A stretch of 64,000 nucleotides of DNA from assembly GCA_030272155.1 (NCBI GenBank), contig CP126193.1, positions 4,340,001 through 4,404,000 of the forward strand, read 5' to 3'. Shown here piece by piece: positions 10,481 through 23,200 of the stretch. This stretch comes from Tetradesmus obliquus (lineage: Eukaryota > Chlorophyta > Chlorophyceae > Sphaeropleales > Scenedesmaceae). The translations under genes and the position numbers were made by a program. How positions within the stretch are numbered: the first letter of the stretch is position 1; each line of letters starts with the position of its first letter. The notes under the pieces were generated by a model, which did not search any database, was not told where the DNA came from, and worked only from the letters and a program-made list of their open reading frames with translations.

Positions 10481-10650
10481 CAGAGCTAGCTAAATTGTTG
10501 GGTACCAGCTGGCTTTGTGTGATGTGCTATTAGCATTTGTGTGATCTTCTACTAGCAAAGGTGATTACGGGGCAGCAGGGCTGACTGAGCTGTTGGTCTT
10601 GCGCTAATGATGATGCACATGACGCTGGCAGCAGTGAGGATGAGGCTTGA
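10481..10650 (+). pseudogene. Decayed fourth copy of the LSD1 terminal-exon unit
   Basis: GAGCTAGCTAAATTGTTGGG near 10481 resembles GAGCTAGCCGAGTTGCTGGA near 9928. GATGATGCACATGACGCTGG ... GAGGCTTGA (10606-10650) resembles the end of copy 2 (10064-10109). The middle has decayed. Confidence 0.45.
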
Positions 10651-11460
10651 GTCACTCCATGGTGGCAGTTTTGGAAAGGGGTGCCGGTGATCACGTTTGT
10701 GTATCGAAGGGTGGATTGCAATCTCCTGAGCTGACTCCTTGGTGTAGGCCAAGCTTGGCCTTGAGGTGTGCTGTTGCCAGATGGTGGAAGTGCGGGAAGG
10801 GGCCTTCATATTCACCAGCTGCTGCAAGATGCAGGCTGAGGCCTTGGCCGTGTACTGTGTGCACAGTGTGGCGCCAACATTCAGTGATCTCCCTTCTGTG
10901 GTATAGCTTGCTGCGTCATGGTTTTGCTCGCCTGTAGAGCCTACACATGGCTAACTCTACACATGCTGCTGACTGGCCATGCATCAGTGAAGTACTCCAT
11001 TGCACTGCACTCCGTGGCTTCTTGATGGTGACGCTGTTTGCAGGCGCAAGCCTTGCTGAGCACTCCGCTTGGATCCATTCCATTCAGGAACTCTACACTT
11101 CTTGGCCCAGATTGTGTGGTAACAAAAAGAAATGTGTGTTGATCCCACTGTGCTCTTATCCTCGTAAGAAGCTTTACATGGTGCCAGGACCCGCGTGCAA
11201 CTTGCCAGGAGTCGTTACATGCACAACGGGCCAGCTCTGTGCCGCAATCTGGCACCTGACCCAAGCAGATGACGTCACATATCATGACATGTGCACCGCT
11301 GACTGCGCCAGTACAGTGGCTGTCGTGACGCGCCTACTATCAGGGAGCGACTACCTTCTGCAGACAGGATGCACATCTATCCACTTGCGCAAGTCCGCAA
11401 GCGCGCAAAGTCGCTTTGGCTAGCGGCTAGCCAGCAGCTGCACAGCGCAACTGCAGCGCG
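10651..11460. other. Spacer between convergent LSD1 and TRAPPC11 genes
   Basis: No gene recognised. It probably holds the 3' UTRs of both genes. Short ORFs here have no recognisable motifs. Confidence 0.5.
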
Positions 11461-14400
11461 TCAGAACGGCATGACGTGCACGTGCGCGCTCTGCGTCACC
11501 ACTTGGCTGCTGAAGCGCACCGACGACACGCGCACCGCAGGCAGCGGCAGCTGCCCAGACACGTGTGCCACCAGCGTCCATGACAGGCTGCTGCTGTCTT
11601 TGGGCATGAGCGTGACTGCCTGCTGCTTGCTGCCTGAGAACACAAAGCTGGGCGCCTCCTGCACTGACACCAGCAGCTCCTGCGGCTTGGAGGTCAGGTT
11701 GCGCAGCTGCGGTGAGCAGCAGCAGAAGCAGCAGCAGCACAGCAGCAGCAGCAGTGGCAGAGGCGGCAGGCAGGGGTTCCTCAGCAACAGGAGGATGCTG
11801 GCGGCTGCTGCAGCACGGGCAGCTGCCGGCGGCAGTTTTGGTGGCCCTCACCCAGCAGCGGGTGTCTGGACAGGTGCTTGCAGGCACAACTGCTACAGGC
11901 AACTCCAGACAACTCTGTGTGTCCAGTTCAGGTGAGCTTGTTCTGGCAGTGCGCCTACCTGTACTGTGAAGGGGAAGGCGATGCCGGCTGTGGCCCTGTG
12001 TGGTGACACCACCTTTGCACTGAGCAGGCTGTCCTGCACCAGCACCCGCGGCAGCTCCAAACTAGTGGTCACCTCATCCGGCGGTGCAGCACCAACCGCC
12101 AACTCAGCAGCAGCAGCAGCAGCAGCAGGCCCTGCTGACACACTGCTGCTGGTGCTAGTGCTGCTGCTGCTTTGGGCTACTGCTGCAGGCTGCTGCCGCT
12201 TCCAGCGCAGCGTCAGCCGGCCCATGCTGACTGGGCTGCTGGTGTTGGCCATTGGCACCAGCTGCAGCAGCAGGCAGTGCACGCTGCCCTGGGCTACTGC
12301 CAGGGGCCTGCCTGCCAGCTGGTCACTGAGCTTGTTCAGCAGCTGCAGGGTAGAAAGAAGCAGAAGCAGCAGCAGCAATGACAGCATGTCAGCAGACAGT
12401 GAGAAGACACACGAGGCGGCTTGAACCCACATGAATCCACGAACAAGCAGACATACACACAACATTGCTGTGTAGCAAGCAACGGGAGCTGTCACTGTGC
12501 CAAGTTCTGCTAGGAGTGTTTTAAACAGCAGGACAGTTAAACATGCAGCTGCGCAGCGTGGTGAGTCACAGCTACCATGCAGGTAGTGCGCACACAACCA
12601 CCACGCAGCAGCTGCTGCAACCGCCAGCCGTATTACTCACCTGCAAGCCTGCCTCCTGCTGCAACTCCAGGTGCGCATCCAGCAGCTGCAGCTCCACAGC
12701 ATGCAGCGCCCGCACCAGCACCTGCGCAAACACAACCTGACCAACCTCCAGCGCCACGCCCTCCGCTGCCCCTGCTGCTGCTGAAGCGTCCTCTGAACCC
12801 TGACTCTGCGCAGCAGCTGCTGTTGCTAACGCGCCTGCGTCGCTGTTGGCAGCTGCATACGCGTGTGAGGCTGCGACCAGAGTATGCACCCCCACCTCCC
12901 CATGCAGGCGTGTTACATGGTCAAACGGCTCACTGAACCACAGCTCTGCGCTTTGACTGACGACAGCTGGGCAGCTGAGTACTGCCATAAGCCTGCAGGA
13001 GTTAGCCACCTGGGATCGGACCCACAGGTGCTGCGTGAAGCTGCTTCCTGCAGCTATGGCTGGCAGTTCTAGGGTTTCTCCTTCAGGGTTTATTGCATGC
13101 AGCTTGCCATCACGTGAGGCTGCAAGCAGGGTGGCATCACCTGGAGTGGCGCCCATGGCTGTGCGCAGTGACAGCTGCAGCGTTGCCGGCAGCTGCGGTG
13201 AGGATGCTGACACTGTTACTTGCAGCGGCGCAAACTCGTTGACTAGCAGCAGCTCCGGCCGCAGCACCTGTAAGGTGACAGAGACGCAGAGAGTGCAGCG
13301 CATGAGTTAGTCAGCTGATGTTGACAGCGCTGCAAGGTTGGGCAGGTGGCTGCGCAAGGCAGGCAGCAGCACACTGCGGCACTGTTCATGCAGGGTGCTA
13401 GCAGCCATATCTGCTCGCGTACCAGTTTTGCTGCAGCATCAGCAGGCCAATGGTGGCGGCAGGACGCGCACACGGCCTGCTGCTGCTCAGGCGGTAGTGA
13501 TGCACCAACACCATGCACAGGAGCTGCAGCTCGCATCAGCCGGCTAACCAACAAATGTAACAAATGTAACAAATGTAACAGTCATTTTTAATCCAAAATC
13601 TCACCTGCAGCTGCGGCAGGCGCCCCACGTGCTGCACCTTCCCCAGCCACGCCCCCAGCCGCACGCCCTGCCGCACTTTGAAAGGCTCGCCACCTGGCAG
13701 GCTGCTGCTGCCCAAAGCAGGCCTGCCAGGTGGAAATGAGCCTAGCACGAAGCTGACTGTGCAGTGCTCACTCAGCTGCAGCTGCAGCTGCTCGGCCGCC
13801 ACAGCACCCACGCAGCGCGGCGGGAAGCGCACATGCAGCAGCTGCCAGCTGCCTGGCTGCAGCATCAGCGGCCAGCTGCCTGCTGCTGCTGCATCCTGCG
13901 TGCCAGTAAGCTGCAAGATCTGCAGGGCATCAGCAGCCTCTGCTGCTGCTGCTTGCACACCTTGCTGACCGCTAGCAGCCGCATGCTGCTGCTGCTGCTG
14001 CTGCTGCTGCTGTAGATCGGGCCCTGGGCCTACTGCTAATGCCACCGTCCAGCTGCCTTGGCTATCTGTGAGAGTGAGTGACGCCCCAATCAGTGGCAGC
14101 GCCACAGGCAGGTGGCAGTTCAGCGCTACACACAGCTGCAGCTGCGCAGGGTCTGGCGCATGTGCAGTGAAGCCGCCGGCTACTGTGAGGATGCGCCACC
14201 AGCCAAAATCCTGCTGGTTGAACCTGCAGCATGCATTCAGGGACAGCACGATAGTTGTCAAATGCAAGGTAAGTGCAAGCAGCGCTTGCAAGGAAAGCAC
14301 TAGACTAATGCTGGCCAGGTGATGGTGTGCCATGCAGGTGCATTGCGTTATAAATGCAGCTGGAAGCCAGCTGCTTCTTGAGAAGCATGCGTGGCCTTAA

Positions 14401-15396
14401 GGCACCTGCCAGACATACACACATTTGAGAAAACAGTACACCACACCCACTCACCGCAGCAGCAAGTCAGTGACTGCACTGGCCTGCGCAGCTTGCTCCT
14501 TAGCCGGCACCTGCTGCAGCGCTGCCGGCAGGTCAAGCTGCTGCACCACGTAGTTCCAAGCAGTGCTGCTGCTGCTGCTGCTGCTGCCCAAGGGGCTGCT
14601 CGGGCTGCCTGCAGCCGCAACCGGGCTGCTGCTGCCGCCTAGCTGCTGCTGCTGCTGCTGCTGGCCTGGCGGCTGACCATCCAGCAGCCGAGGGCTGCTG
14701 CTGGGGCTGCTGCTGCTGCCAGCTGCCTTCATGATGCTGCTGCGCTTATCAAGCGGGCCTTTCAGCACCGCCGCAAGTGCTGCAGCCGCCATCTCAAAGG
14801 CCTGCTTGTGATCCATAAGGCCATCAGCAGCAGCAGCAGGAATACTTGAGCTGTTGCTGCTGCTGTGGCTGCTGCTGGGTGCTGCCAAGCTGTCAGCAAC
14901 GCAGGAGAGCTCCAGCGAGTGCAGCAAGGCTTCCCGGTGCAGCTTGAGGCGCTGGCACACATCGCGCAGCAGCAGCAGCGAGTGCGACAGCAGCGTGCTC
15001 CAGCCGTCCCTGCAGGAAGAGATGAAACGGCGGCACACATGAGAATGTCAGCAGCAGCAGCAGCAGCAGAAGCAGCAGCAACATCCTACGTGGGTTTCCG
15101 GCAAGACTATGCTTTGCAAAAGACGCGCCGGGGTCATGTGTTCAGCAGGCATGAGATGCAGCTGGTGCGTCGCTAGACCAGATCGCATGCGCGGAGCCTA
15201 GTACCATACATGCACAGCTGCTTGCTGCATGCTATGCACAGTGCCGCAGACAAACCCAACTCACGTCCTGTACGTGTGCACCGCTTGCATCAGCAGCTTG
15301 CGCGCAGCGGTCAGGTTGTGTGTGTCCACCTGCTGCTCAGCAATCTGCCAGGCCAGCCGCGCCTGCAGCCTGTCTGCTGCTGCATGAGACGTCTTG

Positions 15397-15429
<33 letters not shown>

Positions 15430-18400
15430 GGCTGCCCAGGTGCTGCTGCCACAGGCTTGCTGGCTTGCCGCAGGTGTGCTGCCTGTGCTTGCAGCAGCAG
15501 ATCCAGCACCAGCTGGCTGTGGTTCACACGCCGCTCCTCGGCCTCTAAAAAGAGGCAGAACTCGGCATCAGTCATGTCACTGTGGGGTGTGGGCGGCGGG
15601 CCGACAGACGGTAGGCGACGAGTGAGATGGTGACAAGTGTCTAGTGGGCAGGGGTGGCAGAAAGATAGGCTGCAGGATGCACATGACACGGGTGCTGCCA
15701 CAGTACATGATGGACTGCAAACAGGGGTCTGCACGGATCACCACGTGTTTTGACGCGCAACAGACGGAAGTCAGCATAACATCCAACTCTGTACAGTGCG
15801 CCTACATGCCGACCACAGCACCAGATGCTTCCAGCTACCTTTGACAAGCATGACACATGCAGCCGCTGCACACCCCGTGGTACATGCTCTCTGCTTCACC
15901 ATGCACTGCCCCGCGCCACACGCTTGCCACAATCGCACCTGCTGCCAGCACCAGCAGCAGCAGCAGCAGCAGCAGGCCGCCGCATCTCCAGCTGGCCCAG
16001 GTAGCGCCCCTTGCGCACAGCAGACGCATCAAACGGCGTGGGCCCGCCACCCCTGGCTGCTGCCAGCTGCTCTGCTGCTGCCTTGCGGCTGATGGCGAGC
16101 TGCGCTGCACACATCAGCAGGTGGCAGGGGCGCGCGTCCTTGTGGGTCTGCAGCAGCAAACATAGCAGCAGCAGGATCAGCAGAAGGTGAACAGCGGCAG
16201 GCTGAGCAGGGATTGTCACTTATTGATGACAAAGGGAGAGGCAGAGTCGCAGCCGCACAGATATACCGCACAGATCTACCGCATCATGCAGGGAGGAGCC
16301 GGGCCAGCGCAGCAGCTGCAGCTGCCAAGAGCCGTCAGGACACAGCAGATCAATATGGATGATGTAGATGTGCAGCTAGCCGAGTGTGAGCACACCGCCC
16401 CACCTGCAGCACTGCCTCATCCATCCTGGATGTTGCCACCATCTCAGCAGCAACCTGGTACTGCCGCGACAGCCAGCCGTAGTGCGCGGCTGCAGCAGCC
16501 AGTGGCAGGCCCTCTGCGGCAGTATACGAGCGCACAGCAGCAGCCAGCATGAAGTAATGTAGAAGGATTTGGCAATATATACTGCCATCGCTTGCCTGGC
16601 CATCCTCAGGCACATGCTTATTGTTGATCCTTCTTTGGAAGCATGGGGCAACCTTTTCTGTCCTGCTGGCACTTGCTGGCATCCTCCTAGCACCTTTACC
16701 AGACACATCCAGCTGTCTGCTGACGTGCCATGCCATTGTTCTGCCCGAGTCTGAGACGCAGTGCGTTGCTGTGCAGCCGCATCATGCCAGAGCCTCACCC
16801 GGCAGGGGCCCAAACGCCGCCAGGTGCCCCCGCAGCTGCTGCAGCGCCTCTGCAAAACGCTGCTGGTGCAGCAGCAGCATCATGGCCTTGAAATGTGCCA
16901 CCTCAGCCACAGCAGCAACCTCAGCATGCCGCTGGCAGCTCACGGTGGGCTTGCCCAGTGGTACACCTTGCAGTGCTGCTGCTGCTGCCTGGTAGGCGCT
17001 GACTGCTGCCAGCCAGTCCTGGCGGAACTCCGCCAGCACAGCAAGCTGCATGCAGGAGCAGGCGGCAGCAGCATGGGCGGCAGCACTTACGATAGGCATG
17101 CGTGGAGGCTGAATTGGGTGTTGGAAGCATGGCATGTGATCAAACGGCCAGCATGGGGTCGGAAGTGATGCCGATCAACGCCCTGCTTCAACTGATTCAG
17201 CATAGTAGCCTAGGTTCAGCGATTCTTGCAACCTCAGGAACCAGCTGCATACCATAGACTTCACATCGACCACATACAAAGTGCAGCTGTACGTCCACGT
17301 CAGTTGCTCCTGCTGCTGCTCCCTTGCTGCAAGGTCACCGCCAGCTGCGCAGTGCTGCCGCCACCTACAGGCTCCACCCCCGCACCTTGAATGCAGTGGC
17401 TGCATTGACCTCAGGCGGTGAGCTGCCCAGCGCAGCAGTGATGTCCAGCTGCTTCTGCCGCAGCCGTGCAGCAGAGCTGCTGTAGTATGCTGCTGCCGCC
17501 TCTGTCACAAGCTGCCCCAGGGGACCCAGCTGCGCACCCTGCAGCTGCTTGCGCGCCTCTAGGGACAGCGCCGGGTCAAAGCACTGCCTGCTGATCACGC
17601 ACAGCTGCCTGCAGTGCATGACAGGAGCAGGGATTTGGCAACAAGTGCTTGCGTGTTGATCTCACACCTGTTGCGAGAGGCAGCGGCGACGTGGGTGCTT
17701 TGGAGGGTGAGTGCAGTGCTGCTTCAAACGATGGCTGCCACTCCATGACACCAAGTAGGACACGTGCGTCAGCGCACACGCGTTGTACCAGTTGCTTGGT
17801 GACAGGCATATTTCTCAGACACAATTTCCATCATCAGCAGGGCCCAGCAGCAGCAGCAGTAGTAGCAGCAGCAGCAGCCGCACCTGTGCTCCAGCCCCAG
17901 GTTGCTGCGCAGCCCCGCCAGCCTGTCGGGAGGCAGCTCGCTCAGCTGCCCCTCCTGCACCACCACCAGCAGCAGCGCGGCGCCCTTCACGCTGGCCGCT
18001 GCACGCACAGCGCGCAGGCCAGCCAGCATGTGCATCCAAGAGCTGGGATCGCCATCCACGTGAGACCTGACAACAGCAGCAGCAGCAGCAACCAGGTGTG
18101 TTACACAAAACACAGGCCATGTGACAGCGCCCTGCTGGGGGCTGCTGCCAGAGCTGTGTGCAGCTGCCATCTAGTGGCCTATGGCGAGTTGCAGCGGGAA
18201 GGGTGCAGCACATTGATGTGGCTTGCGATGCAAGACGCCATCACTGGTGCATGGAAAACAGCACCTGCAAGACGCACGGCCTGTCCCCGTTGCAGCAGCT
18301 GCTGCTGCTGTTGCGATGTAACACCATCGCTGTCCAAGCTGCTCAGCTTACCTTGGCACAAATGCCACAGCCACTGCCGCCCGGCGTTGCCGCTGCTTTG

Positions 18401-19137
18401 CAAACCAGTCCGCCTGCATGTGCGGCAGACAGTGACACACAGCGTCACAAGCATTGTGCTGTGCAGCGCAAACAGTCAAAAGCTACGACGTCAACAGCAG
18501 CTGCTTTTGTGACTGCAGCAAGCACCAGGCCTGCATGAATGCACCGTTGCGACATGTGGATGGTGTGGTTGAGGCGCTGCAGGATGTGTATGCTGCAGTG
18601 TGACGAGACAAGCTTTCCTGCAAGCAGCTGCTGCTGTGCTGCTTGCCTTGAGGATGCCATCTGGCGTGCTGAAGGGCTTCGGCTGCCGCTTCACTCCTGC
18701 AGGAGAGCATGGAAGCAATGAGCAGTGGCAGATAGACATGCACAACAGCAGGTAGACATGCAAACCTACACCAGCTGCTGCTCATTGCCTCAACTACACA
18801 GGTCAAGAGGACAGCCTACAAGCAAGTGGCAGCGCACAGCACAGCAGCTGCTACGCCCGAAATAATTACTGCACGTGCCATGTCAGCAATGGCAGCAGCA
18901 CAGCTAGACCTTCAAGACGCTGTCAGAAGTGTTCTGCATGGTTGGCCACGCTTACTGCCACTCACCAAACAAGCGCACCAGCAGCGACTCAGTGGCCTCT
19001 GCTAGGCCAACAGAAAAGAAGGGTGGCCGTATGGTGTGGTTGAAGTATGAGCCCACATCCTTGTGCAGCTCAGGGCAACCAATAAAAGCAATTACTGGTA
19101 GCGGCGGCGTGCGAAGCTCATTGGGCACGGCGTTCAT
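11461..19137 (-). CDS. TRAPPC11: TRAPP complex subunit 11 (TRAPPC11, foie gras family)
   Basis: Subunit of the TRAPP vesicle-tethering complex acting in ER-to-Golgi traffic. Fourteen exons close in phase: 19137-18966, 18696-18647, 18413-18352, 18066-17884, 17608-17386, 17045-16799, 16513-16404, 16147-15939, 15579-15265, 15009-14455, 14223-13605, 13267-12641, 12342-11959, 11706-11461 (1333 aa; human protein about 1130). N-terminal TPPLPVIAFIG, then PDGILK and ADWFAKQ fit the family start. The foie-gras signature appears as FKLAVLAEFRQDW and VAHFKAMMLLL. The helical part has HYGWLSRQY and LELSCV. The C-terminal domain has FVFSG and LPAVRV. The intron after the second exon has a GC donor (AAG|GCAAGC). 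Ser/Gln/Ala runs account for the extra length. It is head to head with proline dehydrogenase. Confidence 0.88.
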
Positions 19138-19736
19138 GCTGATGCTGATGCTGGTACTGCTGGTTTATCAGGTACTGCAGCTCCTGCAGGCCTGTCAGGC
19201 AGCAGATCAGTAATATTATGTCATGGTTTCACGGTATTATCAAGGAAAAGACATAACATGGGAGCCTTGCATTGTGGATCAAACAGCAGCAGCAAGTACT
19301 GCTGCTGGTTCTCAGGCACAGCACCAACACGGACAAACTCTCACAAACACGCAGTCTTACAATACAGCCATGAACCTTCTGATCCTGACTTTAAAGGAAA
19401 CCATTTCCGAACAAAACACATGTTGTGTTGACACTGACAGGTCACTCCATACCCAAAACGTGTGACCTGATGGTGCAAACATAGATATGGTTACTGCTCA
19501 GATGGGGGACCAACTTACTGATCAACGTGTAGCTTGCAGAGCTTGCCGGGCGACTTATCACGTTCACACACGCAGAGCAGGAGCTTCACTGTTCGAAGGC
19601 TGACTGTAGATCGACTCGTGACTATTTTTCAGACATCAAACATTTTCTTGAATGCTCATGCTGACACATCGCCCGGTCTGGTGGTGTTGGTGACGTTTGG
19701 CGGGGCCATTTCCACGCACTTTCGTCACAGGGCACG
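19138..19736. promoter_or_regulatory. Shared 5' region of TRAPPC11 (minus) and proline dehydrogenase (plus)
   Basis: About 600 bp lie between the two divergent start codons. A short open frame at 19534-19740 overlaps the proposed ATG by one TGA and is probably leader. No defined promoter element can be named. Confidence 0.5.
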
Positions 19737-20198
19737 ATGAGCGTGCTGCAGGCACTGCAACCCCTGCTTCCTTACTCAGTAGCAGTTTTGCCGCAGCTGA
19801 GACAAGCTGTGCTTGCAGCGAGCTATGGAGCTAGAAGCCAGGTGAGCTGTCTGTACAGCCTGTGCCACGCAAGGCCATGTGATCACCAGCACTTTCCGAC
19901 ACAGGTGCTTATGCACCATCATCGTCCCAAAGGATGCCACAACCATTTCTTTGTGGCCGTATTGCTGGTTCTTGCTGGTAGCAGGCCATGGACAGCCTGA
20001 AGATGCTTCAGCAGTAGCTGCTTCTGCTACTGCATGGAAGCCTGTGCATGGCTCCAACACTCAGCCTGGCATCTGCTTGCGTGTGTATCTGCCAATTGTA
20101 CTATGCGTGCAGGGGCTGGAGGCTCAACTGGTCAGCAAGCATGCACGGCATCTTGCCACGAGCACAAGGCCTGCAGCTGCTCCTTCAACCAGCCAGGC

Positions 20199-20249
<51 letters not shown>

Positions 20250-23200
20250 CACAGCGCAGTCTGCACCTCAGCTAGACTTCAATGACTACCAGTAAGTATC
20301 CTACTCTCAGATCAGCACTTCTGCTCTTGCTTTGTGCGCATGCCCCGCTGTGTGGGCATGTCGACGTCCGGCTGCCACCTGAGTCATCGTGACTCACCCA
20401 GGCTGGTTGTGCTTGTCGCAAAGGATGGCAGCAGGAAGCAGCACCTCAGCCATCAGGAGCAGAGCCCGCCCTGATTGGCATGTATCTATCGCAGGTCAAT
20501 CTTCAACATGCGGTCAACAGGAGAGCTGCTGCGCATGTATGTGGTGCTCAAGGTGCGCGGGCGTGCATGGAGTGTCAGAGCCCGATGCGTGAAGCAGCAG
20601 CTGCACAGGCGCACGTGCAAAGCATGCACTACAGCGCCATCTCTCTGGTCTGGCAAAGCGTGACTGTCTTCTTCTTGGTCCTGCAAAGAGCCCCACTGCA
20701 GACAAGCCAGCAGTCCCAGCACACCACCTAAGCAGTGGCCGTGCAGCAGGTTACATAAGCCATGCAGCTGCAGCAGCAGACCCGCATGTGCAACTGCTGC
20801 CTATTCAAGTGTGCTGTTTGCGCTGACCCTGCTGCATCACCCTGGCAAAGTGTCCTGCAGGCCTGCTCCATCACGCCGCTGGTCAAGAACGCTGAGGCGC
20901 TGGTGCGCGCCTCACGGCGCGTGCTGGGCGATGGCTTCACCTTTGGCCTGATGCGGCACACCTTCATGAAGCAGTTCTGCGCAGGTTGGCAGGGGGAGGG
21001 TCTAGGGAAAACACTTCGGTACAAATGTCAGCCCGTCCCTAACTACAGAACATCAGTACAAATACACATGGTGAATGAAGGGTGCGCTCTGTACCTGGCT
21101 GTGCTACCACACGTTGCACAGCTGCAGAGGTACACAGCGGCTAGACCCTGAATCCCCATAAGATGAGCTCACCTTGTCTGCAGCGCATGACAGCCTATGC
21201 TGGTGGCCAGACATTGAGCAGAAACTGTGTAGCAGCTGGCACTGGGTGGTTGATTGCGGCAGTTTGCATAGCATTGCGTTGATCCACGGTCGCCAGCAGA
21301 AGTGTCTTGAAGTGTGCTCAAATCAGACTATGGTGTCTAGGAACATGCCCGTGTATTGATGCCTTTTTGCTGCTGCTGCTGCTGCTGCTGCCAGGCGAGA
21401 AGGAGGAGGATCTGTGGCCCACTATTAACCTGCTGCGAGCAAACGGCATTGGGACGATCATAGACTACGCTGCAGAGTGAGCTTCATTGGCATGCAGGCA
21501 CCTGGGCCTCTGCGTCCTGCTCATGCCGTTGCAGATGCTGCTTGTGTCTGGACAGTCCTGTCCATCCTTGTGGCCGACTAGCACACCAGCTGGCTGTGTT
21601 CGTCAGACGTTGCCAACAACACATGCATTCATAGTCTGAACCGAGGCGCTGCTTATGTGGCTGCTTGCGGCTGCTTGTAGGGATGATGTGGAAGCAGCAG
21701 CAAAGCCAGACAGCAAGAGCTCACCAGCAGACCAGCAGCCAACAACAGCAGCAGCCACCACTGACGGCAGCGGCAGCACACATGCAGACGCAGCTGCTGC
21801 CGGCGGTGCTGCTGTTGCTGTGCTTGGTGCCACGCAGCTGCCAGGGGCTGTTGCAGTCAGCAGGACATACTCATATGAAGATGAGGCCACGTGCGACAAG
21901 CACGTGGGCATCTTCCTGCAAGCCATTGCAACGGGCGCAAAGCTGCCTGGTCAGGGCTTTGCGGCAATCAAGGTGGGTTGTGTGCTTGGTTATGTTGAGA
22001 TTAATTGGGTTTGTGTACGTGCGCAAATGTGTGTTGATGCTGTGAGCACTGAGTGTTACTGCAACATGCCACGTCCTCAGCAAACTTGACGCGTCTGTTG
22101 TTGATAGTGATGTGCAGCAACGGACTGCAGCGCTGCTGTGTGCATGCTTAGGTTGGTGCTGCTATCTATCGACTGTTTATGGGCCCCCAGGTAACACCAC
22201 GATGAAGTGACAGACTGTGCCCCCGCAGGTGACTGCGCTGGGGAAATGTATGCTGCTGAAGCGCATGTCACCATCTCGGGGTTGATGACAGCTATTTAGC
22301 ATGTATAATATGTACACAAACAGCCCGCCACCTCATGCTGCCCCCGCAGGTCACTGCACTGGGCAACCCCATGCTGCTGGAGCGCATGTCAGCAGCGCTG
22401 CTGGAGATTCGCAGCCTCTTCAGGGAGGCAGACCGCGATGGTGAGCAGCAGTGGGGGCACAGGCAGGTGCTCCTGCAGGCGCAACCATGCATCACTGATA
22501 CACGGCTTGCAGCAGCTTGCTTATGTAGACAGCAGAGTTGGTGTGCAGGCGGCCAATTGATGGGGTGCTCGGCACCGGCGCATGGGGTGCTCGGCACCGG
22601 CGCATGGATTGAAGCCATTAGCACTGTTGATGGCAACTGAACCTGTCGCTCTACTGCAACGCTGCAGATGTCCGCAGGCTTCACTCCCAGCTGTTGTGTC
22701 AGCGCTTTGTACAGGCTTTGCTCACATATCTTGCGCAGCTGCTTGTAACTTGTGCGGCGTTGCTGCTGCTGCAGGCGATGGCTTTGTGGATCGTGCCGAG
22801 TTTGAGGCGCTGTACCGGCAGCTGTTCCCTGCCGCCTCCCAGGAGGCCATGGGCCGCGCCTTTGCTGCCCTGGACCTGGAGGGGGCCGGCAGGGTGGACA
22901 TCATCAGCTGGTGAGGGGGCCTAGGAGGAGGATCATTGTGTGGCGCTGCTGTTGGACGTGCTGACTGTTTGAATGTTTCTCTGACAGCGAGGCTTCGTTG
23001 TGCCAGTCAGGAGCTATTGCACACACGTGACCACATCAGCACCTGGGGATGTTGAGTGCCACAGCAACAGATGCTACCTGCCACATTCAGTGTGGTGACA
23101 GCCAAGCCAAACCCTGCACAGGCCGTGTGCTGCTGTCACTGGCTCCCATTCAGCAATGCTGTACAGTACACATGTGTGGTTTATACAGCTTCCAAGCCGT

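Noticed and set aside
17175-17260. Possible extra TRAPPC11 exon (FLRLQESLNLGYYAES)
   Set aside because: Joining exon 17608-17386 directly to 17045 gives the family motif FKLAVLAEFRQDW in frame, so this stretch is intron.
17649-17824. Possible TRAPPC11 exon (MPVTKQLVQRVCADARVLLGVMEW)
   Set aside because: It does not resemble the family, and the flanking exons join in phase without it (AG|G at 17884/17608).
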